From assembly GCA_900539465.1 (NCBI GenBank), contig UQCF01000013.1:1-64000 (forward strand): a DNA stretch of 64,000 bases, given 5' to 3'. Origin of the DNA: an uncultured Ruminococcus sp. (GTDB lineage: Bacteria; Bacillota; Clostridia; Oscillospirales; Acutalibacteraceae). The notes beneath the pieces were generated by a model. That model was not told the DNA's origin and did not search any database. It saw only the letters and a program-made list of their open reading frames with translations. Shown in pieces: positions 52,454-61,076 of the stretch (positions are counted from its first letter, which is position 1; every line of letters starts with the position of its first letter). The position numbers and the translations under genes are program-made.

Positions 52454-53230
52454 ATGAAAGTCGGCGTAGTAGGTTACGGCGTAGTCGGCAAAGCCATGCA
52501 CAAGCTTTTTCCCGATGCGGCGGTTTATGACGAGCCTTTGAATATCGGCGAAAGAGCCGAAATAAACAGTTGTGACGTATCTTTTGTATGCGTTCCCTCC
52601 CCCATGGCAGACGACGGGAGCTGCGACACTTCGATAGTTGAGGATTGCCTCGGCTGGATGGAGTCGGACGTCATTGTTTTGCGTTCAACCGTTCCCGTGG
52701 GATTCACGGACGCAATGGTTGAGAAAACAGGCAAACACATTGTTTTTCAGCCCGAATATCTCGGTGAAACGGTGGCTCACCCGTTTGTTGATATGAGCAA
52801 CCGCGGCTGGGTTTCGCTCGGCGGCGAACGCTACGGCGTTGATAAAGTTATAGACCTTTATCACACGGTTTATAATGCGTATATCGAATACCATATAACA
52901 GACGCAAAGACCGCAGAGCTTGCAAAATATATGGAAAATTCTTTCTATGCCGTTAAAGTTACTTTCTGCAACGAAATGTTTGACGTTGCCGAGGCTATGG
53001 GCGTTGATTATAACGAGCTCCGCGAGGTTTGGCTTGCGGACCCGAGAATTTGCAGAAGTCACACGCTTGTTTATCGTAACAAACGCGGCTACAGCGGCAA
53101 GTGCCTGCCCAAAGACACAAATGCAATAATTTATCAGGGCAACAAGCTCGGTGTGGATATGAAGCTTATGGAAAGCGTAAGAGAAAAGAACTATATCTAC
53201 CACCCCGAACTTAAAAAGCCGACAAAATAA
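52454..53230 (+). CDS. Short UDP-glucose/GDP-mannose dehydrogenase-family protein
   Basis: 258 residues from the ATG at 52454 (TAGGAGG upstream). N-terminal Rossmann domain MKVGVVGYGVVGKAM, FQPEYLGE, then AELAKYMENSFYAVKVTFCN and GKCLPKDTNAI, where the Cys is the catalytic nucleophile in the family. Full-length enzymes have ~400-450 residues; here the C-terminal UDP-binding half is missing, though the stop is natural and the gene intact, so it may be a distinct short family. Convergent with the flavodoxin gene. Confidence 0.83.
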   Translation: MKVGVVGYGVVGKAMHKLFPDAAVYDEPLNIGERAEINSCDVSFVCVPSPMADDGSCDTSIVEDCLGWMESDVIVLRSTVPVGFTDAMVEKTGKHIVFQPEYLGETVAHPFVDMSNRGWVSLGGERYGVDKVIDLYHTVYNAYIEYHITDAKTAELAKYMENSFYAVKVTFCNEMFDVAEAMGVDYNELREVWLADPRICRSHTLVYRNKRGYSGKCLPKDTNAIIYQGNKLGVDMKLMESVREKNYIYHPELKKPTK

Positions 53231-53251
53231 ACAAATCGGCATATAAAAAAC

Positions 53252-53300
53252 AAAGCTATAATCCGCATCGGTAAACGCCGAGTGTGAATTATAGCTTTTT
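53252..53300. repeat. Conserved terminator hairpin, copy 6
   Basis: AAAGCTATAATCCGC pairs with GTGTGAATTATAGCTTT, with an inner CGGTAA/GCCGA. Between convergent genes. One position is a C.A mismatch and one a G.U, whichever strand is read. Confidence 0.75.
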
Positions 53301-53343
53301 CTTTAATGATTAACTTTTTTGCTCTGTATCAAATGCTTTATGT

Positions 53344-53766
53344 TTATGCAAGCGCTTTGCCGAGAGCTTCGCAAGCCGCGCAGGCTTCGTCATCGGGTGC
53401 GTCGTTGCACGTTACGCTGTCGCAGGCAAGAACTGCGCCGTCCTGCGTGCAGGTCTCCTCCCAGTTTCTCATCCATTCGCCGTCGCCCCAGCCGTATGAG
53501 CCGAAAAGCGCAACCTTTTTGCCGCCGAGCTTTGGCTCGCAGGCAATAAACATCGGTTCAAATTCGCTCTCTTCAAGCTGTTCAACACCCATTGAGGGAC
53601 AGCCGAAAGCGATTGCATCAAATCCGTCAACCATATCCTCGGTGAACTCTGCCGCGGTGTAAGTCGAAACCTCTGCGCCTGCCGCCGCCGCGCCGTCGGC
53701 TACCTTTTGCGCCATTGCCTCGGTGTTGCCTGTGCCGCTCCAATAAACTACTGCTATTTTACTCAT
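53344..53766 (-). CDS. Flavodoxin
   Basis: 140 residues. YWSGTGNTEAMAQ is the FMN phosphate loop; FGCPSMGVEQLEE and FGSYGWGDGEWMRNW are isoalloxazine-contact blocks. Replaces ferredoxin in electron transfer when iron is scarce. It lies 40 bp after the DUF3793 gene, same strand, and the pair shares the promoter with the DtxR-like operators. Confidence 0.92.
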   Translation of the reverse strand: MSKIAVVYWSGTGNTEAMAQKVADGAAAAGAEVSTYTAAEFTEDMVDGFDAIAFGCPSMGVEQLEESEFEPMFIACEPKLGGKKVALFGSYGWGDGEWMRNWEETCTQDGAVLACDSVTCNDAPDDEACAACEALGKALA

Positions 53767-53805
53767 AATAAAAACCTCTTTCTTTATAATAATGCCGAGC
53801 CTTGC

Positions 53806-54357
53806 CTATGCAGCAACCGTCAGCTGTAATACCGTTCTGCCTTGGCTCCAGAGCCTTGTGTAGACCTCGGTGCATTTTTTAAACTTGTCAAATGTCTTTT
53901 TTGCGCTGCACTCGTCACAATAGACCTTCCAGCAGCCTGTGCATTTGCAGTTTTTGCCCGAGTTTTGTATAAACCCTATTACATCGCCCAAAGGATAGCC
54001 GAGAAAAATGCCTATTTCATGCGGAAAATCGCCGCCCTGTGAAAATCTTTCTTTTAATTTTTTCAAAACCGCCTCGGTCGAAAAATCCGTATATCCGCAT
54101 TTTTTCAAAAACGAACGCACTCGCGCGTCTTCTAAAATTTTGCCGAGTGCGCCTGCTCGGTAGACGTAAACAAGCGCGCTTTTTTCATCTTCTTTAAGCA
54201 CAAAAAAGCGAATACCCGATGAATACAGCACTCCGCCCCACTCTGATAAATTCTCTTTCAGCTCGCATTTGCCGCAAAGGGCGCAGTTAAACAAGCTGCC
54301 TGTTTTTAACGAAGCCAGCGTAGGGGCACAGTTTTTAATCAGGTATTTTTCAAACAT
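53806..54357 (-). CDS. DUF3793 family protein
   Basis: 183 residues with no signal peptide. Features of DUF3793: APTLASLKTGSLFNC near the N-terminus, FPHEIGIFLGYPLGDVIGFI, and a Cys-rich CKCTGCWKVYCDECSA that could bind a metal. The family's role is unknown, but it is often found with flavodoxin and metal-uptake genes in Clostridia. First gene of the iron-type unit; its ATG is 6 bases after GGAGA. Transcription likely repressed by the paired operators at 54369-54431. Confidence 0.85.
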   Translation of the reverse strand: MFEKYLIKNCAPTLASLKTGSLFNCALCGKCELKENLSEWGGVLYSSGIRFFVLKEDEKSALVYVYRAGALGKILEDARVRSFLKKCGYTDFSTEAVLKKLKERFSQGGDFPHEIGIFLGYPLGDVIGFIQNSGKNCKCTGCWKVYCDECSAKKTFDKFKKCTEVYTRLWSQGRTVLQLTVAA

Positions 54358-54368
54358 AAATTTCTCCT

Positions 54369-54390
54369 TTAGTTAGTCACAGCTAACTTA
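54369..54390. promoter_or_regulatory. DtxR-like operator A (DUF3793/flavodoxin)
   Basis: TTAGTTAG-TCACAG-CTAACTTA, an inverted repeat with a 6-bp spacer. The minus-strand half CTAACTAA runs directly into the Shine-Dalgarno AGGAG. Confidence 0.65.
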
Positions 54391-54409
54391 TGGGCTCAAA
54401 ATCGGCGGC

Positions 54410-54431
54410 TTAGTTAGTTGCCGCTAACTGT
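54410..54431. promoter_or_regulatory. DtxR-like operator B (DUF3793/flavodoxin)
   Basis: TTAGTTAG-TTGCCG-CTAACTGT. It starts right after the -10 of the minus-strand promoter and covers the predicted start site. Confidence 0.65.
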
Positions 54432-54460
54432 ATAATAGCATACATGGTTATTGTTGTCAA
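54432..54460 (-). promoter_or_regulatory. Promoter for DUF3793-flavodoxin
   Basis: On the minus strand TTGACA (54460-54455), 17-bp spacer, TATTAT (54437-54432). Confidence 0.72.
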
Positions 54461-54527
54461 TACGCTTTTACAAAAAATTATTCGGCACTGCTGTTTATCG
54501 TTTTCTTTTGCATTTGCAGCCGCAAGC

Positions 54528-54574
54528 AAAAAAGCTATAACCGCACAGGCAACCGCCAATGTGATTATAGCTTT
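54528..54574. repeat. Conserved terminator hairpin, copy 7
   Basis: AAAGCTATAACCGCAC pairs with ATGTGATTATAGCTTT. It follows the dCMP deaminase gene on the minus strand. Confidence 0.72.
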
Positions 54575-54587
54575 AATCAGGCTGATA

Positions 54588-55088
54588 TTATATAAGGTTT
54601 TCGCTGAAATCTATTTCTATCTTTTTGTGGTCTATGCGTATCTGCTCATATTTGACCCCGGCAGCGTCAAACATTCTTTTAGATGAGCGCACGCTGTCGC
54701 TTTTGCCGTATTTATCCGAAATATAAAGCACCTTTTTTATGCCGCTTTGAATTATCGCCTTTGCACACTCACAGCAAGGGAAAAGCGCAACATAAATCGA
54801 GCAGCCCTCAAGGCTTGTGCCGCGGTTGTTGAGTATTGCATTGAGCTCCGCATGGCAAACATAGGGGTACTTTGTCTCATAGCTGTTTTCGCCCTCGCGC
54901 TCCCAGGGGAACTCATCGTCACTGCAGCCTATCGGCAGACCGTTGTAGCCTATCGACATTATTTTTTTGCTCTCGTTGACTATGCACGCGCCGACCTGCG
55001 TGTTCGGGTCCTTGCTCCTCTTTGCCGCGAGCAGCGCTATCCCCATAAAATATTCGTCCCACGAGATATAATCTTTGCGTTTTGGCAT
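54588..55088 (-). CDS. dCMP deaminase-family protein (ComEB-like)
   Basis: 166 residues. Zinc and catalytic motifs CHAELNAI and LFPCCECAKAI, with NTQVGACIVNESKKI and SDKYGKSDSVRSSKRMFDAAG. Deaminates dCMP to dUMP for thymidylate synthesis; in Bacillus the relative ComEB is a late competence gene. It is divergent from secA. The start has AAAGGGG upstream. Confidence 0.9.
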   Translation of the reverse strand: MPKRKDYISWDEYFMGIALLAAKRSKDPNTQVGACIVNESKKIMSIGYNGLPIGCSDDEFPWEREGENSYETKYPYVCHAELNAILNNRGTSLEGCSIYVALFPCCECAKAIIQSGIKKVLYISDKYGKSDSVRSSKRMFDAAGVKYEQIRIDHKKIEIDFSENLI

Positions 55089-55176
55089 AAAAAGACCCCT
55101 TTTCGGCGGATTTATAATGCTATTCTATCACAGACAAATAAATTTTTCAACAATCTGTAAATTTTATAAAAACCGA

Positions 55177-55205
55177 TTGTATAAAATTTTTATTCGTGAT
55201 ATAAT
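55177..55205 (+). promoter_or_regulatory. secA promoter
   Basis: TTGTAT at 55177-55182, 17-bp spacer, TATAAT at 55200-55205. Confidence 0.68.
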
Positions 55206-55280
55206 TAAACGGTTAATATTGTACATTTGCGGCTCAGCCGCGTTAAGCACAGCAGATTTCTATAAAGTAAGGAGAGCAAT

Positions 55281-58019
55281 ATGGGTTTAGTAAAATTACT
55301 TTTCGGGGATTACTCCAAAAAAGAAGTCAAAAGAGTTACTCCGTTAAAAAACAAGGTTCTTGCCCTTGAAGAAGAGTATGCCGCTCTTTCGGACAGAGAC
55401 CTTCAGGCAAAAACTCCCGAGTTTAAAGAGAGACTCAAAAACGGCGAAACGCTTGACGATATTTTGCCGGAGGCTTTTGCCGCCTGCCGCGAGGCTTCGT
55501 GGCGTGTGCTCGGCATGAAGCACTTCCCGGTTCAGATAATCGGCGGCATCATTTTGCACCAGGGCAGAATCGCCGAGATGAGAACAGGTGAAGGCAAAAC
55601 GCTCGTTGCAACTCTGCCGGCATACCTCAACGCTCTTTCGGGTGACGGCGTTCACATTGTTACCGTCAACGATTATCTTGCGCGCCGCGACTCGGAGTGG
55701 ATGGGCAAGGTCTATCGCTTCATGGGTCTTTCGGTCGGTCTTATCGTTCACGGCCTCACCAATGAAGAGAGACAGGCGGCTTACAACGCCGACATAACCT
55801 ACGGCACAAACAACGAGATGGGCTTTGACTATCTTCGTGACAACATGGTTCCCTACAAAGAGCAAAAGGTTCAGCGCGGTCATAACTTTGCCGTTGTGGA
55901 CGAGGTTGACTCGATTCTTATTGATGAAGCGAGAACACCGCTTATCATATCCGGCAGAGGCGACCAGTCAACAGAGCTTTATACAATGGCTAATAACTTT
56001 GCCATGACCCTTAAAATGTCAAAGGTTAAAGAGATTCAGTCCAAAGAAAACGCAGAGGACGTTGCGGACGGCGACTTTATTGTTGATGAAAAAGCAAGAA
56101 CCGCAACCCTTACAAAATCCGGCGTTGAAAAGGCGGAGAAATATTTTAATCTTGATAACCTCATGGACGCCGAAAACATGACAATTCAGCACCACATCAA
56201 CCAGGCAATCAAGGCAATCGGCGTTATGCAAAGAGACATTGACTATGTTGTTAAAGACAATCAGGTGCTTATTGTTGATGAATTTACCGGCCGTATCATG
56301 CTCGGCAGACGCTATAACGAGGGCCTGCACCAGGCAATCGAGGCAAAAGAGGGCGTTAAGGTTGAACATGAGAGCAAAACTCTTGCAACAATCACTTTCC
56401 AAAACTACTTCCGCCTTTACAAAAAGCTTTCGGGTATGACGGGTACGGCAATGACCGAGAGCCAGGAGTTTAACGAAATCTACTCTCTCGACGTTGTAGA
56501 AATACCCACCAACAAGCCGATGATTCGTCAGGATTACCCGGATGTTGTTTATAAAACAGAAAAAGCCAAGTACGAGGCAATAATCAAGCAGGTTATCGAG
56601 TGCCACGAAAAAGGTCAGCCCGTGCTTGTAGGTACTATATCAATCGAAAAATCAGAGGTTCTCAGCAAGCTTCTTAAAATGCGCGGCATTAAGCATGAGG
56701 TGCTCAACGCCAAGTTCCACGATAAAGAGGCAGAAATCGTTGCCCAGGCAGGTAAGTTCGGCGCGGTCACAATCGCAACAAACATGGCAGGCCGCGGTAC
56801 CGATATTATGCTCGGCGGTAACTCCGAATTTTTGGCAAAGGCAGAGATGCGCCGCCTCGGATATTCCGAAGAATTGATTGTTGAAGCAACCGGCTTTGCA
56901 GAGACAGACAACGAAGATATAATCAAGGCGAGAGAAGAATATCAAAACCTTGAGAAAAAATATAAAGACACCATTAAGGACGAGGCGGACAAAGTTCGCG
57001 AGGCGGGCGGTTTATTCATAATCGGCACAGAGCGCCACGACTCACGCCGAATAGACAACCAGCTGCGCGGACGTGCCGGCAGACAGGGCGACCCCGGTGC
57101 AAGCCGCTTCTATCTCTCGCTTGAGGACGACCTTATGAGGCTCTTCGGCGGTGAGAGACTGTCTAACATGATGAACGCACTCAACACCCCCGATGATATG
57201 CCGATAGAGTCAAAGATGGTTTCAAAATCCATCGAGAGTGCGCAGAAGAAGAAAGAGGGTCAGAACTTCGCAATCAGAAAGAACACCCTCCAGTACGACG
57301 ACGTTATGAACCGCCAGAGAGAGCTCATCTACGGTCAGCGTAACAGAGTTCTTGACGGTGAGGAGTTAAAGCCCGCAATCCTCAAGATGATGGAAGAAAC
57401 CATAAACGAATCGGTAGACTTCTATTGCTCCGACGCTTTGCCCAAGGAGGAATGGAATGTTGCGGGTCTTCGTAGCAAATTCAAGGGCTGGCTCACAACC
57501 GATGACGACTTCCCGAATGACGAACTTGACAGAGAAGAGACAAAGAAAACGCTCTATGAGCGCGGCGAGGCTCTTTATAACGAGAGAGAGCAGGAGCTCG
57601 GCGACGAAATAATGAGAAGCCTTGAAAGAATGGTACTTCTCAGAAACGTTGACTCCAAGTGGATGGATCACATCGACAACATGGACGAGCTGAGAAGAGG
57701 TATAGGTCTGAGAGCCTACGGTCAGCAAGACCCGATCGTTGCCTACCGTATGGAAAGCTACGATATGTTTGACGAAATGAGCGAATCCATAAGAGAAGAA
57801 ACAGTCAGACAGATGCTCACCATTCGCATAAAAACAAAAGAAGAAACCGAAAGAAAGCAGACCGCTAAAATAACAAGCGAGTCCGGTGCTTCGGACGGAA
57901 GCGAAAAAGGCAGAACCGTCAGAAAGGGCAAAAAAGTAGGCCCTAACGACCCCTGCCCCTGCGGCAGCGGCAAAAAGTATAAAAAATGCTGCGGCGCTCC
58001 CGGTAAAAAGACAGACTGA
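55281..58019 (+). CDS. secA: Protein translocase ATPase SecA
   Basis: 912 residues. Walker A MRTGEGKTLVATLPAY, DEVDSILIDEART (Walker B), the motif AGRGTDIMLGGN, RGRAGRQGDPG and the C-terminal zinc finger PCPCGSGKKYKKCCG. SecA drives preproteins through SecYEG with ATP. Good ribosome site (AAGGAGAGCAAT). It ends at terminator copy 8. Confidence 0.98.
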   Translation: MGLVKLLFGDYSKKEVKRVTPLKNKVLALEEEYAALSDRDLQAKTPEFKERLKNGETLDDILPEAFAACREASWRVLGMKHFPVQIIGGIILHQGRIAEMRTGEGKTLVATLPAYLNALSGDGVHIVTVNDYLARRDSEWMGKVYRFMGLSVGLIVHGLTNEERQAAYNADITYGTNNEMGFDYLRDNMVPYKEQKVQRGHNFAVVDEVDSILIDEARTPLIISGRGDQSTELYTMANNFAMTLKMSKVKEIQSKENAEDVADGDFIVDEKARTATLTKSGVEKAEKYFNLDNLMDAENMTIQHHINQAIKAIGVMQRDIDYVVKDNQVLIVDEFTGRIMLGRRYNEGLHQAIEAKEGVKVEHESKTLATITFQNYFRLYKKLSGMTGTAMTESQEFNEIYSLDVVEIPTNKPMIRQDYPDVVYKTEKAKYEAIIKQVIECHEKGQPVLVGTISIEKSEVLSKLLKMRGIKHEVLNAKFHDKEAEIVAQAGKFGAVTIATNMAGRGTDIMLGGNSEFLAKAEMRRLGYSEELIVEATGFAETDNEDIIKAREEYQNLEKKYKDTIKDEADKVREAGGLFIIGTERHDSRRIDNQLRGRAGRQGDPGASRFYLSLEDDLMRLFGGERLSNMMNALNTPDDMPIESKMVSKSIESAQKKKEGQNFAIRKNTLQYDDVMNRQRELIYGQRNRVLDGEELKPAILKMMEETINESVDFYCSDALPKEEWNVAGLRSKFKGWLTTDDDFPNDELDREETKKTLYERGEALYNEREQELGDEIMRSLERMVLLRNVDSKWMDHIDNMDELRRGIGLRAYGQQDPIVAYRMESYDMFDEMSESIREETVRQMLTIRIKTKEETERKQTAKITSESGASDGSEKGRTVRKGKKVGPNDPCPCGSGKKYKKCCGAPGKKTD

Positions 58020-58054
58020 TTGAGCTGCCGATAAATTCGGCACAACCTTAAATT

Positions 58055-58111
58055 AAAAAGCTATGATTCGCAAACGGCGGCTAAAATATACCGAATGTGA
58101 ATTATAGCTTT
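58055..58111. repeat. Conserved terminator hairpin, copy 8
   Basis: AAAAAGCTATGATTCGC pairs with GTGAATTATAGCTTT, with an inner CGGC/ATACCG. It follows secA on the plus strand. Both imperfect positions are G.U in plus-sense RNA, opposite to copies 1-4. Confidence 0.78.
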
Positions 58112-58138
58112 ACTTCTTAATGACGCACGGTATTGTTC

Positions 58139-58167
58139 TTGACAATGTTTTTTTGCTTTGCTAAAAT
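58139..58167 (+). promoter_or_regulatory. Promoter for the secreted phosphoesterase
   Basis: TTGACA at 58139-58144, 17-bp spacer, TAAAAT at 58162-58167. Confidence 0.7.
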
Positions 58168-58200
58168 AAGACCTATCATAAAACAAAGGCGGTAATAAAA

Positions 58201-59913
58201 GTGAAAAAATTTATTTGCATCGTTCTTGCGCTCACGCTTGTTTTCGGCTCATCCCTTGCCATCGGGGCTTTTGCAAAAGAGGACGAAAAAGCAACGGGTT
58301 TTGCCGTAGCTTCGGATATTCACTATGTCACACCCACCAAAAATGCGGATTCCACACCTGCGGACGAGGGAATAGAAACCACCTTTAACTCGGAGGGCGA
58401 TTCGCTTTATAATCAGAGCGGCTTTATCATTGACGAGTTTTTGCGGCAGTGCGCCGAAAACCCCGATTGCCGCTTTGTGCTGATAACGGGCGACCTCGCA
58501 ACTCACGGCAGAGATTTTGCCTCAGAGCATGAGGCTCTTGCCGCAAAATTCAGAAAATTTGAAAACGAAACCGGCAAACAGGTCTATGTTATAAACGGCA
58601 ATCACGACAATACCTCAAAGGGCGTTATAAGCCACAAGGAGTTTGTCTCGATTTATCACGAGTTCGGTTATGACGAGGCTCTTTCCACCGATGAGGGGAC
58701 CTGCTCATACAGCGTCAATTTAGACGATGAGTACACCCTTGTCGCCTTTGATTCCTGCGACGAGAGATACAGAGTTGTACCCAACAACGACCTTTCGAGA
58801 ATGAATTGGGCAGTTAAGCAAATCAGAAAAGCCAAATCAGAAGGCCGCAAGGTCATTATGATAATGCACCACAATCTTTTGGAGCATAACCCCTATCAAA
58901 AAATCACAGAGAAAAATTATGTTGTCGATACACCCTATTCGTTTGCGGGGCTGCTTGCCGACCTCGGCGTAAAGCTTGTTTTTACGGGTCATACACACAG
59001 AGAGAACGTCACGTCATACACAAGCTTTGCAGGCAACACGGTTTATGATTTTTCTATGCCGAGCCTCGGCAATTTTCCGGCTGAGTATAAATTTGTTAAA
59101 ATAACCGATGAAGAAATAAATTACGAAACCAAAAAAATAGAGCATATTGACGCAGATAAGCTTTCCGAAGTCTGCAAGGGCTTCAGCGATGAGGATATTG
59201 CTCTTATGAAAAACGATTTTCAGCAGTACACATGGAATAAATCGTTTAAATATTATTCCGAAACACTCAGTGAAGATATTTCGCCCGAGCTTCTCGGCGT
59301 TGAGGAATCAAGCGCGCTTTACGGCAGGCTGAAGCTTGTCACGGACGGAATAAAAGAGATGTTCAACACGCCGATTTATGCCGAGGGCGGTATTCGTGAT
59401 CAGGCGGCAGAGTACGGGCTTACCGTTCCGCAGAGCGATTATCAAACGCTTTGCGAGGCACTGACCACCGCCGTGCTCAGGTGCAAAATAGGCGAAAAGG
59501 TCTATTCGCAGGATTCGGACGACTTTAATCTGATTATAAAGCTCCTCGCTTTTTCTGTTCGCAAGTCTGCGGCAGACGCGGCGGACGAAGATATATTATC
59601 CGATGCCAACGCACTTTTGCAAAAGCTCGGCTACAACGGAACGGTTGCCGACAATATGCTCAAAAACTTCAGCGAAAAATACGGCTATGCAACACCGGAG
59701 GAAAAAGAAGCTCTCTCGGTTGCGTTTGCCATTTTCGGCGGATATTGCAGCGAAACAGACGGAGTGGATAACCGCAGCGGAACAATCCCCGGCTACGGAA
59801 TAAAAGAGGGAACGCCGAATAAATTTGTTGTGATGTTTGAAAACACGGCGCACGAAATTATAAAAATAATCAAAAAGCTGCTCTCGGTTTTTGTTCCGAT
59901 GCCCATAAAATAA
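58201..59913 (+). CDS. Secreted metallophosphoesterase
   Basis: 570 residues from a GTG behind AAAGGCGG. A signal peptide covers about 1-25 (KKFICIVLALTLVFGSS, then LAIGAFA). Metal motifs in order: ASDIHY, TGDLATHG, INGNHDN, MIMHHN and FTGHTHRE. The C-terminal ~250 residues form a helical extension. Substrate unknown, perhaps extracellular phosphodiesters or nucleotides. Ends at a strong terminator. Confidence 0.88.
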   Translation: MKKFICIVLALTLVFGSSLAIGAFAKEDEKATGFAVASDIHYVTPTKNADSTPADEGIETTFNSEGDSLYNQSGFIIDEFLRQCAENPDCRFVLITGDLATHGRDFASEHEALAAKFRKFENETGKQVYVINGNHDNTSKGVISHKEFVSIYHEFGYDEALSTDEGTCSYSVNLDDEYTLVAFDSCDERYRVVPNNDLSRMNWAVKQIRKAKSEGRKVIMIMHHNLLEHNPYQKITEKNYVVDTPYSFAGLLADLGVKLVFTGHTHRENVTSYTSFAGNTVYDFSMPSLGNFPAEYKFVKITDEEINYETKKIEHIDADKLSEVCKGFSDEDIALMKNDFQQYTWNKSFKYYSETLSEDISPELLGVEESSALYGRLKLVTDGIKEMFNTPIYAEGGIRDQAAEYGLTVPQSDYQTLCEALTTAVLRCKIGEKVYSQDSDDFNLIIKLLAFSVRKSAADAADEDILSDANALLQKLGYNGTVADNMLKNFSEKYGYATPEEKEALSVAFAIFGGYCSETDGVDNRSGTIPGYGIKEGTPNKFVVMFENTAHEIIKIIKKLLSVFVPMPIK

Positions 59914-59926
59914 ATAAATTATATGC

Positions 59927-59973
59927 AGGTTACCCGTCAAACGCAAAAAGCTTTGGCGGGTAACCTTATTTTT
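59927..59973 (+). terminator. Terminator of the secreted phosphoesterase
   Basis: AGGTTACCCG pairs with CGGGTAACCT, then TATTTTTG. Confidence 0.82.
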
Positions 59974-59975
59974 GC

Positions 59976-60003
59976 TTGACTTTTATGGCAAAAGGTTTAT
60001 AAT
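59976..60003 (+). promoter_or_regulatory. Promoter of the HMA/ABC operon
   Basis: TTGACT at 59976-59981, 16-bp spacer, TATAAT at 59998-60003. Confidence 0.7.
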
Positions 60004-60009
60004 AAAACT

Positions 60010-60031
60010 GTGGTTAGCTCTCACTAACTAA
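60010..60031. promoter_or_regulatory. DtxR-like operator C (HMA/ABC)
   Basis: GTGGTTAG-CTCTCA-CTAACTAA, covering the predicted start site of the promoter at 59976. Confidence 0.65.
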
Positions 60032-60055
60032 ATGTGGGAGCATATTTTAAAGCTA

Positions 60056-60077
60056 TGAGTTAGTCAAATCTAACTAA
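60056..60077. promoter_or_regulatory. DtxR-like operator D (HMA/ABC)
   Basis: TGAGTTAG-TCAAAT-CTAACTAA, abutting the AGGAG ribosome site of the first gene, as operator A does. Confidence 0.65.
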
Positions 60078-60091
60078 AGGAGTTGAGTTAT

Positions 60092-60349
60092 ATGCAAAAA
60101 ATCACGCTTAAAATAGGCGGCATGGCGTGCGGAATGTGCGAGGCGCATATCAACGACGCCGTAAGAGAAAATTTCAAAGTCAAAAAGGTCACGTCGTCCC
60201 ACGGCAAGGGGCTGACCGAGATAATATGCGAAAACGATATTGACGAGGAAAGCCTTAAATCCGTCATTCAAAAAACGGGCTACCGATTGATTGAGATAAC
60301 CAAAGAGCCTTATGAGAAAAAGGGCTTTTCGCTGTTTCATAAAAAATAA
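60092..60349 (+). CDS. HMA-domain (heavy-metal-associated) protein
   Basis: 85 residues from the ATG at 60092, 9 bases after AAAGGAG. A single ferredoxin-like HMA fold with the metal loop GGMACGMCEAHIN (MxCxxC), then a basic tail. Copper-chaperone-like; metal identity is not known. First gene of a unit with an ABC ATPase (12 bp on) and permease. Its promoter carries two DtxR-like operators. Confidence 0.85.
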   Translation: MQKITLKIGGMACGMCEAHINDAVRENFKVKKVTSSHGKGLTEIICENDIDEESLKSVIQKTGYRLIEITKEPYEKKGFSLFHKK

Positions 60350-60361
60350 GAGAGGTGCATT

Positions 60362-61063
60362 ATGGAGATTGTAAAATTTGATAAAGTCAGCCGCATCTAC
60401 ACAAGCGGCGACCATGAGCTTCGCGCTCTTGACAATGTGGATATGACGTTGGACGAGGGCAAATTCGTTGTTATTCTCGGCCCCAGCGGTGCGGGCAAAA
60501 GCACTCTTTTGAATTTGCTCGGCGGGCTTGACAGTCCTACGGACGGAAAAATATTTGTTGAGGGCAAAGATATTTCAAAGCTCTCGGACGACGAGCTTGC
60601 GGACTACCGCGCGCAGACTGTTGGTTTTGTTTTTCAGTTTTATAACCTTGTGCCCACCCTCACGGTGCATGAGAATGTCGCGCTTGTAAAAGAAATTGTG
60701 CCAAACTCCTTTTCGGCAACAAAAATGATAGAAGAGGTCGGCCTTTCCGACCATTTAAAAAACTTTCCGGCAGAGCTCTCCGGCGGAGAGCAGCAGAGGG
60801 TTTCTATTGCGCGTGCGCTTGCAAAAAATCCTAAAATTCTGCTTTGCGACGAGCCGACGGGTGCGCTGGATTCCGAAACGGGCGTAATGGTTTTGAAACT
60901 GCTTCTTAAAATGGCGCGCGAATACGGCAAAACTATTGTTATTGTTACTCACAACCAAAACATTGCCAAAATGGCAGATGTTGTTTTGCGCGTTAAAAAC
61001 GGAAAAATCATCGCAAAAGAAGAGCAGCCCGATCCCTTGAGCGCAGACGATATAGATTGGTAA
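60362..61063 (+). CDS. ABC transporter ATPase (MacB/LolD-type)
   Basis: 233 residues. Walker A GPSGAGKST (40-48), signature LSGGEQQRVSIARAL, Walker B ILLCDEPTGALDSET. This subclass pairs with FtsX-type permeases that export lipids, peptides or antibiotics, or act as mechanotransducers. Read with the HMA gene and followed by the permease 13 bp on. Confidence 0.93.
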   Translation: MEIVKFDKVSRIYTSGDHELRALDNVDMTLDEGKFVVILGPSGAGKSTLLNLLGGLDSPTDGKIFVEGKDISKLSDDELADYRAQTVGFVFQFYNLVPTLTVHENVALVKEIVPNSFSATKMIEEVGLSDHLKNFPAELSGGEQQRVSIARALAKNPKILLCDEPTGALDSETGVMVLKLLLKMAREYGKTIVIVTHNQNIAKMADVVLRVKNGKIIAKEEQPDPLSADDIDW

Positions 61064-61076
61064 AAGGGGTGAACAT

